A DNA stretch of 64,000 bases from Methylobacterium sp. UNC378MF (lineage in GTDB: Bacteria; Pseudomonadota; Alphaproteobacteria; Rhizobiales; Beijerinckiaceae): NCBI RefSeq assembly GCF_900103195.1, contig NZ_FMWU01000007.1, positions 124,001 to 188,000 on the forward strand, written 5' to 3'. Under the pieces are notes generated by a model, which did no database searches, was not told where the DNA came from, and saw nothing but the letters and a program-made list of their open reading frames with translations. Below are positions 8,500 through 17,230 of this stretch, in pieces. A program made the position numbers and the translations under genes. Each line of letters opens with the position of its first letter. Position 1 is the stretch's first letter.

Positions 8500-8520
8500 A
8501 AGCTTCGACTTGCGAAGCTT
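8500..8520. repeat. Perfect 8-bp inverted repeat with 5-base spacer
   Basis: AAGCTTCG at 8500-8507 and CGAAGCTT at 8513-8520 are exact inverted copies separated by ACTTG. No T-run follows, and the element sits in the relatively AT-rich middle of the divergent region between the heme monooxygenase and XRE genes. It looks more like a dimeric-regulator operator than a terminator. The neighbouring XRE protein is the obvious candidate, by inference only. Confidence 0.55.
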
Positions 8521-8637
8521 GACAACTTGGTGTCCTACTGCGGCGCGGTTCACTTGTGCCGGTATCAGGGCTATAGCCGGATGCGGCACGGAGTACCGGC
8601 AACCTGGCGTGCACGAGATGCGACTTAGGGGCGGACG

Positions 8638-9132
8638 GTGAAGCGGCGCGACAGCGAGGCGAAGACACCCCGTCCGCAGGAGGATGCAACCCACGCCATG
8701 GACAAGGATTCCTCCGGGCCGACGATGCCGAAGCAGACGACGGATGTCGATCGTCTGGTCGGTATCCGCATCACGGCCCTGCGCAAGGCCCGCGGCCTGA
8801 GCCAGACCGCGCTCGGCAATGCGGTCGGTGTGACCTTCCAGCAGGTACAGAAATACGAGAAGGGTCAGAATCGGGTTGGCGCCGGCCGGTTGCGTGAGAT
8901 CGCGCGCCTTCTCGAGGTTCCGGTCTCCGCATTCTTCGAGGAAGGCGAGACGCGGGAGAACGCCCAGGAAGACGTGTTCGGCTTCCTCAGTGCCCATGGT
9001 GCCATCGAGCTTCTGCGTGCCTACGCGCAGATCGAGGACGATCAGATGCGCCGCGATGTGCTGGCTCTGGTCCGCAGCGCCGCGCGTGTCGCCCAGAATC
9101 GCAAGGCCGAAGCGACGCCCGATCCGGCCTGA
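8638..9132 (+). CDS. XRE-family helix-turn-helix regulator
   Basis: A 164-residue DNA-binding protein. The helix-turn-helix lies at about residues 40-95 (IRITALRKARGLSQTAL, then VGVTFQQVQKYEKG), followed by an acidic helical C-terminal region that may dimerise. The GTG at 8638 is chosen because AGGGG lies six bases upstream; ATG 8698 is an in-frame alternative. This HTH type with FQQVQKYEKG is common in Rhizobiales regulators. It is divergent from the heme monooxygenase and convergent with cobB. The target is unknown; autoregulation through the inverted repeat at 8500-8520 is plausible. Confidence 0.85.
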   Translation: MKRRDSEAKTPRPQEDATHAMDKDSSGPTMPKQTTDVDRLVGIRITALRKARGLSQTALGNAVGVTFQQVQKYEKGQNRVGAGRLREIARLLEVPVSAFFEEGETRENAQEDVFGFLSAHGAIELLRAYAQIEDDQMRRDVLALVRSAARVAQNRKAEATPDPA

Positions 9133-9187
9133 CGGTCGGACCGGTCATCATCCTGCCGCCCGGGAGGCACCCCCGTCAGGATCCGCC

Positions 9188-10507
9188 TCACGGAAGGTCC
9201 GCCGCGATCAGGTGGAAGAAGCTGCCGGTTACGGGTCCGACCCGATGACCGGCGAATCCGAGATCCGCGCCCTCCGCGTCCGAAATGCGGGCAAGGGCCG
9301 TTGCCTCGGGTGCGCTGGGCGAGAGTTCGCTGGCATAATGGAACTCGTGCCCGACGAGCCGCGCGCCGCCCGGTCCGAGCATGCTGGACCCGCAGAGCCG
9401 GGCGACGCGATAGCCGAGATGCAGTTTGCGCTGATGATAGGATGTCGCCACCGGCAGGAGTCCCGCCATGGCATGGGTGACGCCGTCCGCGTCCTGCAGC
9501 GTCTGTCCGAGGACCATGTACCCGCCGCACTCCCCATGGACGGGGCGTGTTCGGGCGAAGTTGCGCAGACCCTCAAGGAATAAGGAGGCACCGGCGATTC
9601 GGCCCGCGTGCAGTTCGGGATAACCGCCGGGCAGCCAGCAGACGTCGCAATCCTCCGGCGGCCCCTGGCCGGCGAGCGGCGAGAAGGGGACGAGTTCGGC
9701 GCCGGCCATCCGCCAGCCGGTCTCCAGATGCGGATAGAGGAAGCTGAACGCCGCATCCCGGGCGACCGCCACGCGCTGCCCGGGCGGCCGCGGCAGCTGG
9801 CCGCCAGCGGCCGGCACGGTCCCGCCCGCGCAGGCCGTCACGGCGTCGAGGTCGATACCCGCTTCCGCGAGATCGGCGAGGCGGTCGAGACGTGCGGCGA
9901 GATCGGCAGTCTCGCCGGCCTGGACGAGGCCCAGGTGACGTTCGGGCAGGACCAGCTGCGCGTCGCGCATCAGCGCGCCGAGCACCGGCAGCCCGGCGCG
10001 CTCCATCCCGGCCTCCACGAGGCGCCGATGGCGGGCGCTCGCCACCTTGTTGAGGATGACCCCGGCGATCTGCACCCGGGGATCGTAGAGCTTGCAGCCC
10101 AGCGCCACGGCGGCGGCCGATTGCGCCGCACCCGACACGTCCACCACGAGCACGACCGGCCAGCCGTAGCGCGCCGCGATATCGGCATTCGCCCCCGTCC
10201 GGTTCTCGGCGGCGCGGACACCGTCGAACAGCCCCATGGAGCCCTCGGCGATCACGAGATCGGCGGTCGCCGCCGTCTCGCCGGCGAGCGCATCGAGGAA
10301 CGGCGTCGCCATGGCGAAGCTGTCGAGGTTGAAGCTCGGATGACCGGTCGCGGCCTGATGGAAGGCCGGGTCGATGTAGTCCGGGCCGCATTTCGCGCCC
10401 CGCACCCGCAGGCCGCGCCGGGTGAGGGCGCGCATCAGCGCGAGGGCGACGGTCGTCTTGCCGGAGCTGGAGCGCGGCGCCGCGACGAGGAGGCCGGGGG
10501 CGCTCAC
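9188..10507 (-). CDS. cobB: Cobyrinic acid a,c-diamide synthase CobB
   Basis: ATP- and glutamine-dependent amidation of the a and c side chains of hydrogenobyrinic acid. The 439-residue protein has an N-terminal P-loop of the dethiobiotin-synthetase type ([10 protein letters not shown], about residues 10-19). It has a C-terminal class I glutamine amidotransferase domain with the nucleophile Cys327 in HGECGGYM, and a GHEFHYAS motif near the end. Its start overlaps the stop of cobM by four bases, placing it last in the cobL-cobE-cobM-cobB transcript. Length and motifs are normal for the family. Confidence 0.95.
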   Translation of the reverse strand: MSAPGLLVAAPRSSSGKTTVALALMRALTRRGLRVRGAKCGPDYIDPAFHQAATGHPSFNLDSFAMATPFLDALAGETAATADLVIAEGSMGLFDGVRAAENRTGANADIAARYGWPVVLVVDVSGAAQSAAAVALGCKLYDPRVQIAGVILNKVASARHRRLVEAGMERAGLPVLGALMRDAQLVLPERHLGLVQAGETADLAARLDRLADLAEAGIDLDAVTACAGGTVPAAGGQLPRPPGQRVAVARDAAFSFLYPHLETGWRMAGAELVPFSPLAGQGPPEDCDVCWLPGGYPELHAGRIAGASLFLEGLRNFARTRPVHGECGGYMVLGQTLQDADGVTHAMAGLLPVATSYHQRKLHLGYRVARLCGSSMLGPGGARLVGHEFHYASELSPSAPEATALARISDAEGADLGFAGHRVGPVTGSFFHLIAADLP

Positions 10508-11280
10508 GACCGGGACCCCACCGTGCCGCCGGGCCGGTAGCGCCGGTCGTAGTCGGGCGCGTAGAGCGCGCTCTCGCGGAACTCCGCGGCGCCCAGCGCC
10601 GGTCCGACCAGGATCAGGGCGGTGCGCTCAAGGCCGGCCTCCGCGACGAGGCCGGGCAGCGTGGCGAGATCGCCGACGAGGGCCCGCTCGTCCGGCCAGG
10701 AGGCCCGGAACACGGCCGCGGCCGGGCAGGTCGGGCCGTAGAAGGGGATCAGTTCCGCTGCGACCGCCTCGACCACGTGGATCGACAGGTGGATCGCCAG
10801 GGTCGCGCCGGTGGCCGCGTAGGCCGCCAGGGTCTCCCGCTCGGGCATGGCGCTCGCGCGCCCCGACGTGCGGGTCAGGACCACGCTCTGCGCCACGCCC
10901 GGGACCGTCAATTCGCGGCGCAGAAGGGCGGCCGCGGCGGCGAAGGCCGGGACGCCCGGCGTCACCGTGTAGGGAATGGCCAGCGCGTCGAGCCGGCGCA
11001 TCTGCTCGGCCAGCGCGCTCCAGATCGACAGGTCGCCGGAATGCAGGCGCGCCACGTCCTGCCCGGCCGCGTGCGCCGTCCGGATCTCCGCCACGATGGC
11101 GTCGAGGTCGAGGGGGGCCGTGTCGACGATCCGCGCGCCAGGCGGGCACCAGCCCAGGATCTCGGGGGCGACGAGCGATCCCGCATAGAGGCAGACGGGG
11201 CAGGCGGCGATGCGGTCGCGCCCGCGCACAGTGATCAGGTCGGCGGCGCCGGGGCCGGCGCCGATGAAGTGAACGGTCAT
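10504..11280 (-). CDS. cobM: Precorrin-4 C11-methyltransferase CobM
   Basis: S-adenosylmethionine-dependent methylation of precorrin-4 at C11, giving precorrin-5. The 258-residue protein has the tetrapyrrole methylase fold, with [14 protein letters not shown] at residues 6-19, a LHSGDLSIW motif, a TPGVPAF segment and a LTRTSGR motif that are characteristic of CobM/CbiF. ATG 11280 is preferred over the open upstream extension because the family starts just before the GAGPG motif. It overlaps cobE and cobB by four bases each. Confidence 0.95.
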   Translation of the reverse strand: MTVHFIGAGPGAADLITVRGRDRIAACPVCLYAGSLVAPEILGWCPPGARIVDTAPLDLDAIVAEIRTAHAAGQDVARLHSGDLSIWSALAEQMRRLDALAIPYTVTPGVPAFAAAAALLRRELTVPGVAQSVVLTRTSGRASAMPERETLAAYAATGATLAIHLSIHVVEAVAAELIPFYGPTCPAAAVFRASWPDERALVGDLATLPGLVAEAGLERTALILVGPALGAAEFRESALYAPDYDRRYRPGGTVGSRS

Positions 11281-11681
11281 GATTCCCGTGTCGTGTCGTA
11301 TCGGAACGCCAGGGCGCAAGTGGCGCCGCCGCTCGCGATCCGAGGCAAAGCGAGGCGGCTCCGGGGGCCTGCGCCGGCGAGGGCCGCCGCCTCGGCCAGC
11401 GAGCCGACCCCGCGCAGGCGCTCGATCCGCGCGGAGCGGGTGACGATCTCCATGTCGCGCGCCTCCAGCGCCTCGGGGGAGACCGGGTGAGGCGACAGGC
11501 CGAACCGCGCCGTCGCGGCGCGGATCGCCGGCTCCGAGGCCCGGTCGACCGCGGTCGCCACGGCCGTCAGGTGCGATCGCTCGGCGCCGAGTGTCGCAAG
11601 CGCCCGCTCGATCAGCGCCGCGATCTCGTCGGGGTCGGTTCCCCGGCGGAAACCGATCCCTGCGACCAGCGGCCCGGTCAC
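11277..11681 (-). CDS. cobE: Cobalamin biosynthesis protein CobE (CbiG C-terminal-like)
   Basis: A 134-residue protein matching the CobE/CbiG C-terminal domain: an N-terminal [10 protein letters not shown] segment, a central [11 protein letters not shown] region and an [24 protein letters not shown] segment. CobE is needed for aerobic cobalamin synthesis but has no firmly assigned reaction. The GTG at 11681 overlaps the cobL stop (GTGA); an ATG at 11699 would add six residues. The end overlaps the cobM start by four bases. Identification is from sequence and position together. Confidence 0.85.
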   Translation of the reverse strand: MTGPLVAGIGFRRGTDPDEIAALIERALATLGAERSHLTAVATAVDRASEPAIRAATARFGLSPHPVSPEALEARDMEIVTRSARIERLRGVGSLAEAAALAGAGPRSRLALPRIASGGATCALAFRYDTTRES

Positions 11682-12898
11682 GGCTTGGTCCAGGCCCATT
11701 GGGTCACCGCCATGGCGGGGCGCCAGCCATGCATCCCGCCGACCGGGCTCGCCCGCTCGACACCGTAGCGGCGCAGGCTGCCGCCCCGCGTCGCGAAGGC
11801 CGCCAGCAGCGCGGCCTCGCCTTCCAGGGTGACGGCGTTGGCGACGCAGCGCCCGCCACTCCGGAGTGCCGCGAGCACCGCCGGCAGAACCCCCGGCTCC
11901 GAGACGCCGCCACCGATGAACACCGCGTCCGGCGCCGGCAGTCCGTCGAGCGCCCCGGGGGCGGCGCCGATGACGACGGCGAGGTCCGGTGTCCCCAGAG
12001 TCTCGGCGTTGCGGCGGATACGCTCGGCCCGGTCCGGACGGCCCTCGACCGCCGTGGCGCGCAGACTCGGGTGGCGCAGCATCCACTCGATCGCGATCGA
12101 ACCTGCGCCTGCACCCACATCCCAGAGATGTAGGCCTGGATGCGGCCGGAGCGCGGAGAGAGTCAGAGCCCGGATCTCGGCCTTAGTAAGCTGTCCGTCA
12201 CTCTCGAACAGGTTGTCGTCGAGGCCCGGCGCGAGGGGCAGGGCGCGGCCGGCACCCGCCACCGCGATCGCCACCGTGTTCAGCGGATCGATGGCGGCAT
12301 CGTCGAACGCGTCGGCAAGGCCCGTGCGGACGCGCTCGCGCGGCCCGCCCATCGCCTCCAGCACCGTCAGCGTCGACGCGCCGAAGCCCCGCTCTCGCAG
12401 CAGGGCGGCGAGCGCGCCGGGCGTCGTGCCGTCCCAGGACAAAACGAGCAGCCGCGCCCCCGGCTGGAGATGCGGGACGATCCGCGTCAGCGCGCGCCCA
12501 TGGAGCGTGACCAGCGCGCACTCCGCGAGCGGCCAGCCGAGCCGCGCGCAGGCGAGGCTGAAGGCCGAGGGCTGCGGAAAGGCGCGGATCTCGCCCGCCG
12601 GCACCATCCGGGCGATTTCGGCGCCGATGCCGTAGTGGAACGGATCGCCGGTGGCGAGGATACAGGTTGGCTGGCCGCGCCGCGCGAGGATCTCGGGATA
12701 GGCCTCGTGGATCGGGCTCGGCCAGGATCGCGTCTCTGCGCCGAGCGGTCCCGCGAGGGCGAGGTGGCGCCGGCCCCCGTAGACCACATGGGCGTCGTCG
12801 AGCGCGGCGGCGGCGGCCGGCGCCAACCCGGCCCGGCCGTCTTCGCCGATCCCGACGATCGACAGCCAGGGAGTGCTCGACAGGGGCTCAGCGCTCAT
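11678..12898 (-). CDS. cobL: Precorrin-6Y C5,15-methyltransferase (decarboxylating) CobL
   Basis: Bifunctional enzyme that methylates precorrin-6B at C5 and C15 and decarboxylates the acetate side chain, giving precorrin-8X. The 406-residue protein joins an N-terminal tetrapyrrole methylase domain (VGIGEDG near residue 16, [10 protein letters not shown]) to a C-terminal Rossmann methyltransferase ([16 protein letters not shown] about residue 260, then FIGGG). ATG 12898 is chosen by family start. It is the first gene of the cobL-cobE-cobM-cobB run, and its start is only 43 bases from the proposed start of the divergent cobK, so promoters must overlap coding sequence or each other. Confidence 0.95.
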   Translation of the reverse strand: MSAEPLSSTPWLSIVGIGEDGRAGLAPAAAAALDDAHVVYGGRRHLALAGPLGAETRSWPSPIHEAYPEILARRGQPTCILATGDPFHYGIGAEIARMVPAGEIRAFPQPSAFSLACARLGWPLAECALVTLHGRALTRIVPHLQPGARLLVLSWDGTTPGALAALLRERGFGASTLTVLEAMGGPRERVRTGLADAFDDAAIDPLNTVAIAVAGAGRALPLAPGLDDNLFESDGQLTKAEIRALTLSALRPHPGLHLWDVGAGAGSIAIEWMLRHPSLRATAVEGRPDRAERIRRNAETLGTPDLAVVIGAAPGALDGLPAPDAVFIGGGVSEPGVLPAVLAALRSGGRCVANAVTLEGEAALLAAFATRGGSLRRYGVERASPVGGMHGWRPAMAVTQWAWTKP

Positions 12899-12941
12899 GG
12901 ACAAGGCGCCCATGACCTCGGCGCCCCCGACCAGCGACACG

Positions 12942-13709
12942 ATGCGGATCCTGATCCTCGGCGGGACCGGCGAGGCGAGCACCCTGTCCCGGTCGCTCGC
13001 CGGTCGGGCGGACCTCGCCGTGATGCTCTCTCTGGCCGGCCGGACGGCGTCGCCGAAGCCCGAGCCCGTGCCGACGCGGAGCGGCGGGTTCGGCGGCGCC
13101 GAAGGCCTCGCACGCTACCTGCGCGCCGAGGCGATCACCCACCTGATTGACGCGACTCATCCGTTCGCCGCGACGATATCGGGCCACGCAGCGCGCGCGG
13201 CGGCCTCGGCGGAGGTGCCGCTCCTCGCAATCCGCAGGCCTGCCTGGAGCCGCGAGCCCGGCGATGTGTGGATCGAGGTCGACCGGATGGAGGAAGCGGT
13301 GGCCGCGCTCGGAGCGGAGCCCCGGCGCGTGTTCCTGACGGTCGGCCGGCAGGAAGCCGGGGCCTTCGCGGCGGCGCCCCAGCACGCCTACCTGGCGCGA
13401 ACGGTGGAGCCTCTGGGCCGGATCCTGGCGGTGCCGGATCTCACCGCGCTGGAGGCCCGCGGACCCTTCGATATCGCGTCCGAGGTCGCGCTGATGCGCG
13501 CCAGCGGAATCGAGGTCTTGGTCAGCAAGAATGCCGGCGGCGCGGCGACCTACGGTAAGATCGCGGCGGCGCGCAGCCTCGGCATTCCCGTGGTGATGGT
13601 GCGTCGGCCAAGCAAGCCGGACGTACCGAGCGTGCCGGACGCCGCGGCCGCCCTCCGCTGGCTGGACAGGGGCGATCACGCTGGTCCCGCAACCTTGCGG
13701 GCGGTGTAG
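12942..13709 (+). CDS. cobK: Precorrin-6A reductase CobK
   Basis: NADPH-dependent reduction of precorrin-6A to precorrin-6B. From ATG 12942 it has 255 residues, close to the family norm; in-frame ATGs at 12897 and 12912 are possible. Family features are the LILGGTGEASTLS start, LIDATHPFAATIS near residue 75, FLTVGRQEAGAF and LVSKNAGGAATYGKIAAARSLGIPV (split over residues 190-214). It is the only cob gene on the plus strand, wedged between cobL and cobJ, and its last 34 bases overlap the convergent 3' end of cobJ. Confidence 0.93.
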   Translation: MRILILGGTGEASTLSRSLAGRADLAVMLSLAGRTASPKPEPVPTRSGGFGGAEGLARYLRAEAITHLIDATHPFAATISGHAARAAASAEVPLLAIRRPAWSREPGDVWIEVDRMEEAVAALGAEPRRVFLTVGRQEAGAFAAAPQHAYLARTVEPLGRILAVPDLTALEARGPFDIASEVALMRASGIEVLVSKNAGGAATYGKIAAARSLGIPVVMVRRPSKPDVPSVPDAAAALRWLDRGDHAGPATLRAV

Positions 13710-14437
13710 ACGAAGGGCGTCCGGCCCGCGCGCGGGATCAGCCGCGTGGTCGAGGCGCCCAGGATCACCATCGTGGCCATGTCGGCCGGCACGGCGCGCG
13801 CCTCCGCGAGGGGCGCGACCCGGATCGCCTCGTCGGGCCGGCTGATGGCGCGCGCGAACATCACCGGGGTGTCGGGCGCGCGGATCCCAGCCGCGATCTC
13901 CAGCGCGGCCCCGAGCTGCCAGGGCCGGGCGGTGGAGATCGGATTGTAGAGGGCGATCACCAGATCGGCCCGCAGCACGGCCTCCAGCCGCGCGGTCACC
14001 ACCGGCCAGGGCTTCAGGTTGTCCGAGAGCGACAGTGCGCAGAAGTCTCCGCCGAGCGGCGCGCCGAGTCGGGCCGCGGCTGCCAGCATCGCTGTGATGC
14101 CCGGCTCCACGATGATCGCGAGGTCGCGCCAGTCCGGCTCGCCGTGCTCCACCGCCTCGAACACCGCGGCCGCCATGGCGAAGACCCCCGGATCGCCGCC
14201 GGAAACGACGGCGACCCGGCGGCCGGAGGCGGCAAGCTGCAGCGCGTGACGAGCCCGGTCGACCTCCACGCGGTTGTCGCTCGCGTGCCGGACCAGGCCA
14301 GGACGCTCGGGCACGCGGGCGACATAGGGGAAGTAGCCGACGACGTCCTCTGCCGCGTCCAAAGCCCGGCGGGCGGACTCGGTCAGCAGCGCCGCGTCGC
14401 CCGGGCCGAGGCCGACGACGGTGAGGCTGCCGCTCAA
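13676..14437 (-). CDS. cobJ: Precorrin-3B C17-methyltransferase CobJ
   Basis: Methylates precorrin-3B at C17 with ring contraction, giving precorrin-4. The 253-residue tetrapyrrole methylase begins VVGLGPGDAALLT (residues 7-19) and carries GYFPYVARV, VVSGGDPGVFAMA, EPGITAMLAAAA and LYNPISTARPWQL, a set specific to CobJ/CbiH. The start overlaps the cobI stop by four bases. The final 34 bases run into the convergent cobK. It is probably the last gene of the riboswitch-headed run. Confidence 0.95.
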   Translation of the reverse strand: MSGSLTVVGLGPGDAALLTESARRALDAAEDVVGYFPYVARVPERPGLVRHASDNRVEVDRARHALQLAASGRRVAVVSGGDPGVFAMAAAVFEAVEHGEPDWRDLAIIVEPGITAMLAAAARLGAPLGGDFCALSLSDNLKPWPVVTARLEAVLRADLVIALYNPISTARPWQLGAALEIAAGIRAPDTPVMFARAISRPDEAIRVAPLAEARAVPADMATMVILGASTTRLIPRAGRTPFVYTARKVAGPA

Positions 14438-15213
14438 GGCCGCCGTCCCTCACCGGGCAACAGCACCATCGAGAAGTAGGGCGCGTCGTCGTCGGCCTTG
14501 TCGGCCAACATCACGACCCGCTCGCCCGCCATCGTGCCGCGCTCCACGTAGACTGCGCGCGCGAGCAGCCCGGCGGCCGACAAGGCGGTGCGCACCTTCG
14601 GGAGATGGCGCCCCAGCTTCATCACCACCGCGGCGTCGGTGCCGCGCAGGCGCTCGGTCAGCGCGTTGAGCGACAGGGTCGCCGGTAAAACGGTGAGGAC
14701 GTCGTCGCCCCAGGTGATCGGCGTTCCGGCTCGGGTCCAGCAGCCCGACATGCCGGTCACGCCGGGGATCACCTCAACGGGGAAGTGGTCCTTCAGGCGC
14801 CGCCACAGGTGCATGAACGAGCCGTAGAAGAACGGGTCGCCCTCGGACAGGATCGCGACGTCGCGCCCGGCGCCGAGATGATCGGCGAGTTGCCCGGCCG
14901 CGTCGTCGTAGAAGCCGGCGAGGGCCGCGACGTAATCCGGGTGCTCGGGGTGAAGCTCGGTCGTGTAGGGATAGGCGAGGGCCATCTCGCGGGCCGGGTC
15001 GCGGACGATCGCGTCCGCGATGGCGCGGGCATTGCCCCGCCGGCCGCGCTTGCAGAAATGCACCAGCACCGGCGCGCGCATCAGGATGCGCTGCGCCTTC
15101 ACGGTCAGCAGTTCAGGATCGCCCGGGCCCATCCCGACGCCGTAGAGCGTACCCGTCACCACGGCCGCGGGTACTTCCTCGGCCGGGCTGTCGAGGCGTT
15201 CGAACCCGTCCAT
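14434..15213 (-). CDS. cobI: Precorrin-2 C20-methyltransferase CobI
   Basis: Methylates precorrin-2 at C20 to give precorrin-3A. The 259-residue tetrapyrrole methylase has VGMGPGDPELLTVKA at about residues 26-40, ILSEGDPFFYGSFMHLW and the IPGVTGMSGCWT motif typical of CobI/CbiL. A GTGATG sequence overlaps the cobH stop; ATG 15213 is used. The end overlaps cobJ by four bases. The substrate precorrin-2 must be supplied by CobA (SUMT), which is not in the window. Confidence 0.95.
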   Translation of the reverse strand: MDGFERLDSPAEEVPAAVVTGTLYGVGMGPGDPELLTVKAQRILMRAPVLVHFCKRGRRGNARAIADAIVRDPAREMALAYPYTTELHPEHPDYVAALAGFYDDAAGQLADHLGAGRDVAILSEGDPFFYGSFMHLWRRLKDHFPVEVIPGVTGMSGCWTRAGTPITWGDDVLTVLPATLSLNALTERLRGTDAAVVMKLGRHLPKVRTALSAAGLLARAVYVERGTMAGERVVMLADKADDDAPYFSMVLLPGEGRRP

Positions 15214-15905
15214 CACTCGACCTCGCTGGCGAGCGCGTTGACCGCCGCGGCTGTCATGGCGCTGCCGCCGCGCCGGCCGTGCACGACCACGAACGGCACG
15301 CGGCCGTCCCGGGCCAGTGCCTCCTTCGATTCCGCCGCGCCGACGAATCCCACCGGGATGCCGATCACCGCGGCGGGAGGCGCCACGCCGGCATCGAGCA
15401 GCTCCAGAAGGCGGAACAGGGCGGTCGGGGCGTTGCCCACCGCCACGACGCTGCCCGGGAGGTATTCGCGCCAGAGTTCCATCGCCGCGGCCGACCGGGT
15501 CGTGCCGAGGCTCTTGGCGAGATCCGGCACGCGCGAGTCGCCGAGGGTGCAGATCACCTTGTTGTCGGCGGGCAGCCGCGTGCGGGTGACGCCGTCGGCG
15601 ACCATGCGGACGTCGCAGAGGATGGGGGCGCCGGCCTGAAGGGCCGCGACACCGGCGTCGGCGAAATCCGGCGCCATTTCCACGTCGGCCGGCAGATCGG
15701 TCATGCCGCAGGCATGAATCATGCGCACGACGACGCGCTCGGCGGCGCCCGACCAGCGCCCGAGAGCGGCCTCGGCGCGGATCATCGCGAATGAGCGCGC
15801 GTAGATCGCGCCGCCGTCGCGGATGTAGTCGTAGCGGGACGTGGATTCGAGGGCCGCGGCCGGCTCCGATCCTGTCTGGCGCAGGGCGTTCTGGCTCGCG
15901 CTCAT
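15213..15905 (-). CDS. cobH: Precorrin-8X methylmutase CobH
   Basis: Moves the C11 methyl group to C12, converting precorrin-8X to hydrogenobyrinic acid. The 230-residue protein contains the invariant active-site histidine in MIHACGMTD (His64), IRDGGAIYARSFAMIR before it, and GIPVGFVGAAESKE with VVVHGRRGGSAM near the C-terminus. ATG 15905 has a good AGGAGA site. Upstream in-frame sequence to 15938 is open but lacks this support. It follows cobG by 29 bases and shares one base with the cobI start codon. Confidence 0.96.
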   Translation of the reverse strand: MSASQNALRQTGSEPAAALESTSRYDYIRDGGAIYARSFAMIRAEAALGRWSGAAERVVVRMIHACGMTDLPADVEMAPDFADAGVAALQAGAPILCDVRMVADGVTRTRLPADNKVICTLGDSRVPDLAKSLGTTRSAAAMELWREYLPGSVVAVGNAPTALFRLLELLDAGVAPPAAVIGIPVGFVGAAESKEALARDGRVPFVVVHGRRGGSAMTAAAVNALASEVE

Positions 15906-15934
15906 GCCGGTCTCCTGGTCCTCCCGCACCCCAT

Positions 15935-17230
15935 TCAAGTCGTCTCCGGCGCGAAGGCAGCGGAAAGCCCGATGGTCTTGGCCCTTCCTAGACGCTCCAG
16001 CACGGCCTCGATAGGGAGATCCATGGCCGGCTCATCGCCGGGGGCGCCGCCGATCACCACGCCGTACAGGCCATTCCGGCCGACGAGGGTCAGGTCGGCC
16101 CGACCCGGCTTTGCGCAGCCCTTGGCGCAGCCGGAGACATGCGCGGCGCATCCCAGCGCCGCATAGGCGGCGAAGGCCTCCGCGAGGCGCGCGGCATCCG
16201 CGAGGGTGGGGGTCGACCCGGAGGCGCAGCCCGGGGCACCAGTGCAGGCATCGATGGCTCGTCGCGGGTCGCCGGGTGCGACGATGAAACTTTCCGACAG
16301 GGCCGCCGTCGTTGCCGCCGTCGGCGTGTCGGGCGGTGCCAGCAGAACGAAACCCCGTGTCGTCGAGAGGCGGATCTCACGCGCCTTGAGCGCGAGAGCG
16401 GCGGAAGCGACCTGGTCGAGGGCGTCGGCCGTGCAGCGCCCGAAAGGCGCGTCGATGATCAGGGTCTGAAGCCTTTGCCCGGCTGCTGGGCCGAGCGGAC
16501 CACCGTGCTCTCCGGGCCGATCGGAAGTGCCGTATGGCGAGTTGTCGGAGCGGAGTGGCTCGGTCAGCGCCGTCAGCTCATCTCGCGACAGGTCGCGCAT
16601 GCGGCGTCGGCGGGTCCGCGCGAAAGCGGTCAGCAGCGCCGTCACGAGGCGGGCCGCCTCGCCGGCCCGGCAGGTCAGAAGCTCCTGAAGCCCGTCATCA
16701 CAGGCAGCCGCTATCGCCACAATGCCTGCGCCCCGAGCGATCACAGCGCAATCGGCCTCCGGTATCGCCCGATCACCGCGCCCGTCGACGACCACCAGTG
16801 TCTTGGCCGGCAGGCCGGGGATGCTCAGCCCCGCGGCCTCGATCGCAGCGGCCAAAGCCGGCACGTCGATGATCTCCCCGGGATCGAGGCCCGCCAGAGG
16901 ACTCGTGAGCGTCAGGCGCTGGGGGCCGCCATCGGCGCGCACGTCGCCGAGCCCCTCGGCTGTGAGCCATGCGGCGAGGGGCGCCCGCGTCGCTTCGGAG
17001 ACCCCACGGATCTGGAGGTTGGCCCTGGCGGTGAGATCCAGATGGCCGTTCCCGAAGCGCCGCGCGCCCTCGGCAACGGCGCGAGCCTGGTCGAGCGTCA
17101 GGATGCCGAGCGGCGGATGCACCCGTGCCAGGAGCCCGTCGCCGGTGGGCATGGGTCGGGCCAAGCCGGGGCACCAGCCTCGTCGGGCGGGCGCCTCCGG
17201 AAGGGCGCGCCGATACGCGGCCACGCTCAT
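15935..17230 (-). CDS. cobG: Precorrin-3B synthase CobG
   Basis: Oxygen-dependent monooxygenase that makes precorrin-3B from precorrin-3A and is the marker of the aerobic cobalamin pathway. The 431-residue protein has the sulfite/nitrite-reductase-like fold with two ferredoxin-like halves. The cysteines CTGAPGCASG and VSGCAKGCAKP provide the 4Fe-4S ligands. RRGWCPGLARPMPTGDGLLARV lies near the N-terminus (split at residue 30) and GHLDLTARANLQIRG near residue 65. The start overlaps the cobN stop by four bases. Its presence shows that this organism contracts the ring using O2. Confidence 0.95.
   Translation of the reverse strand: MSVAAYRRALPEAPARRGWCPGLARPMPTGDGLLARVHPPLGILTLDQARAVAEGARRFGNGHLDLTARANLQIRGVSEATRAPLAAWLTAEGLGDVRADGGPQRLTLTSPLAGLDPGEIIDVPALAAAIEAAGLSIPGLPAKTLVVVDGRGDRAIPEADCAVIARGAGIVAIAAACDDGLQELLTCRAGEAARLVTALLTAFARTRRRRMRDLSRDELTALTEPLRSDNSPYGTSDRPGEHGGPLGPAAGQRLQTLIIDAPFGRCTADALDQVASAALALKAREIRLSTTRGFVLLAPPDTPTAATTAALSESFIVAPGDPRRAIDACTGAPGCASGSTPTLADAARLAEAFAAYAALGCAAHVSGCAKGCAKPGRADLTLVGRNGLYGVVIGGAPGDEPAMDLPIEAVLERLGRAKTIGLSAAFAPETT

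Noticed and set aside
8500..8520. The AAGCTTCG dyad as a terminator
   Set aside because: No T-run follows on either strand, and it lies between divergent gene starts rather than after a gene.
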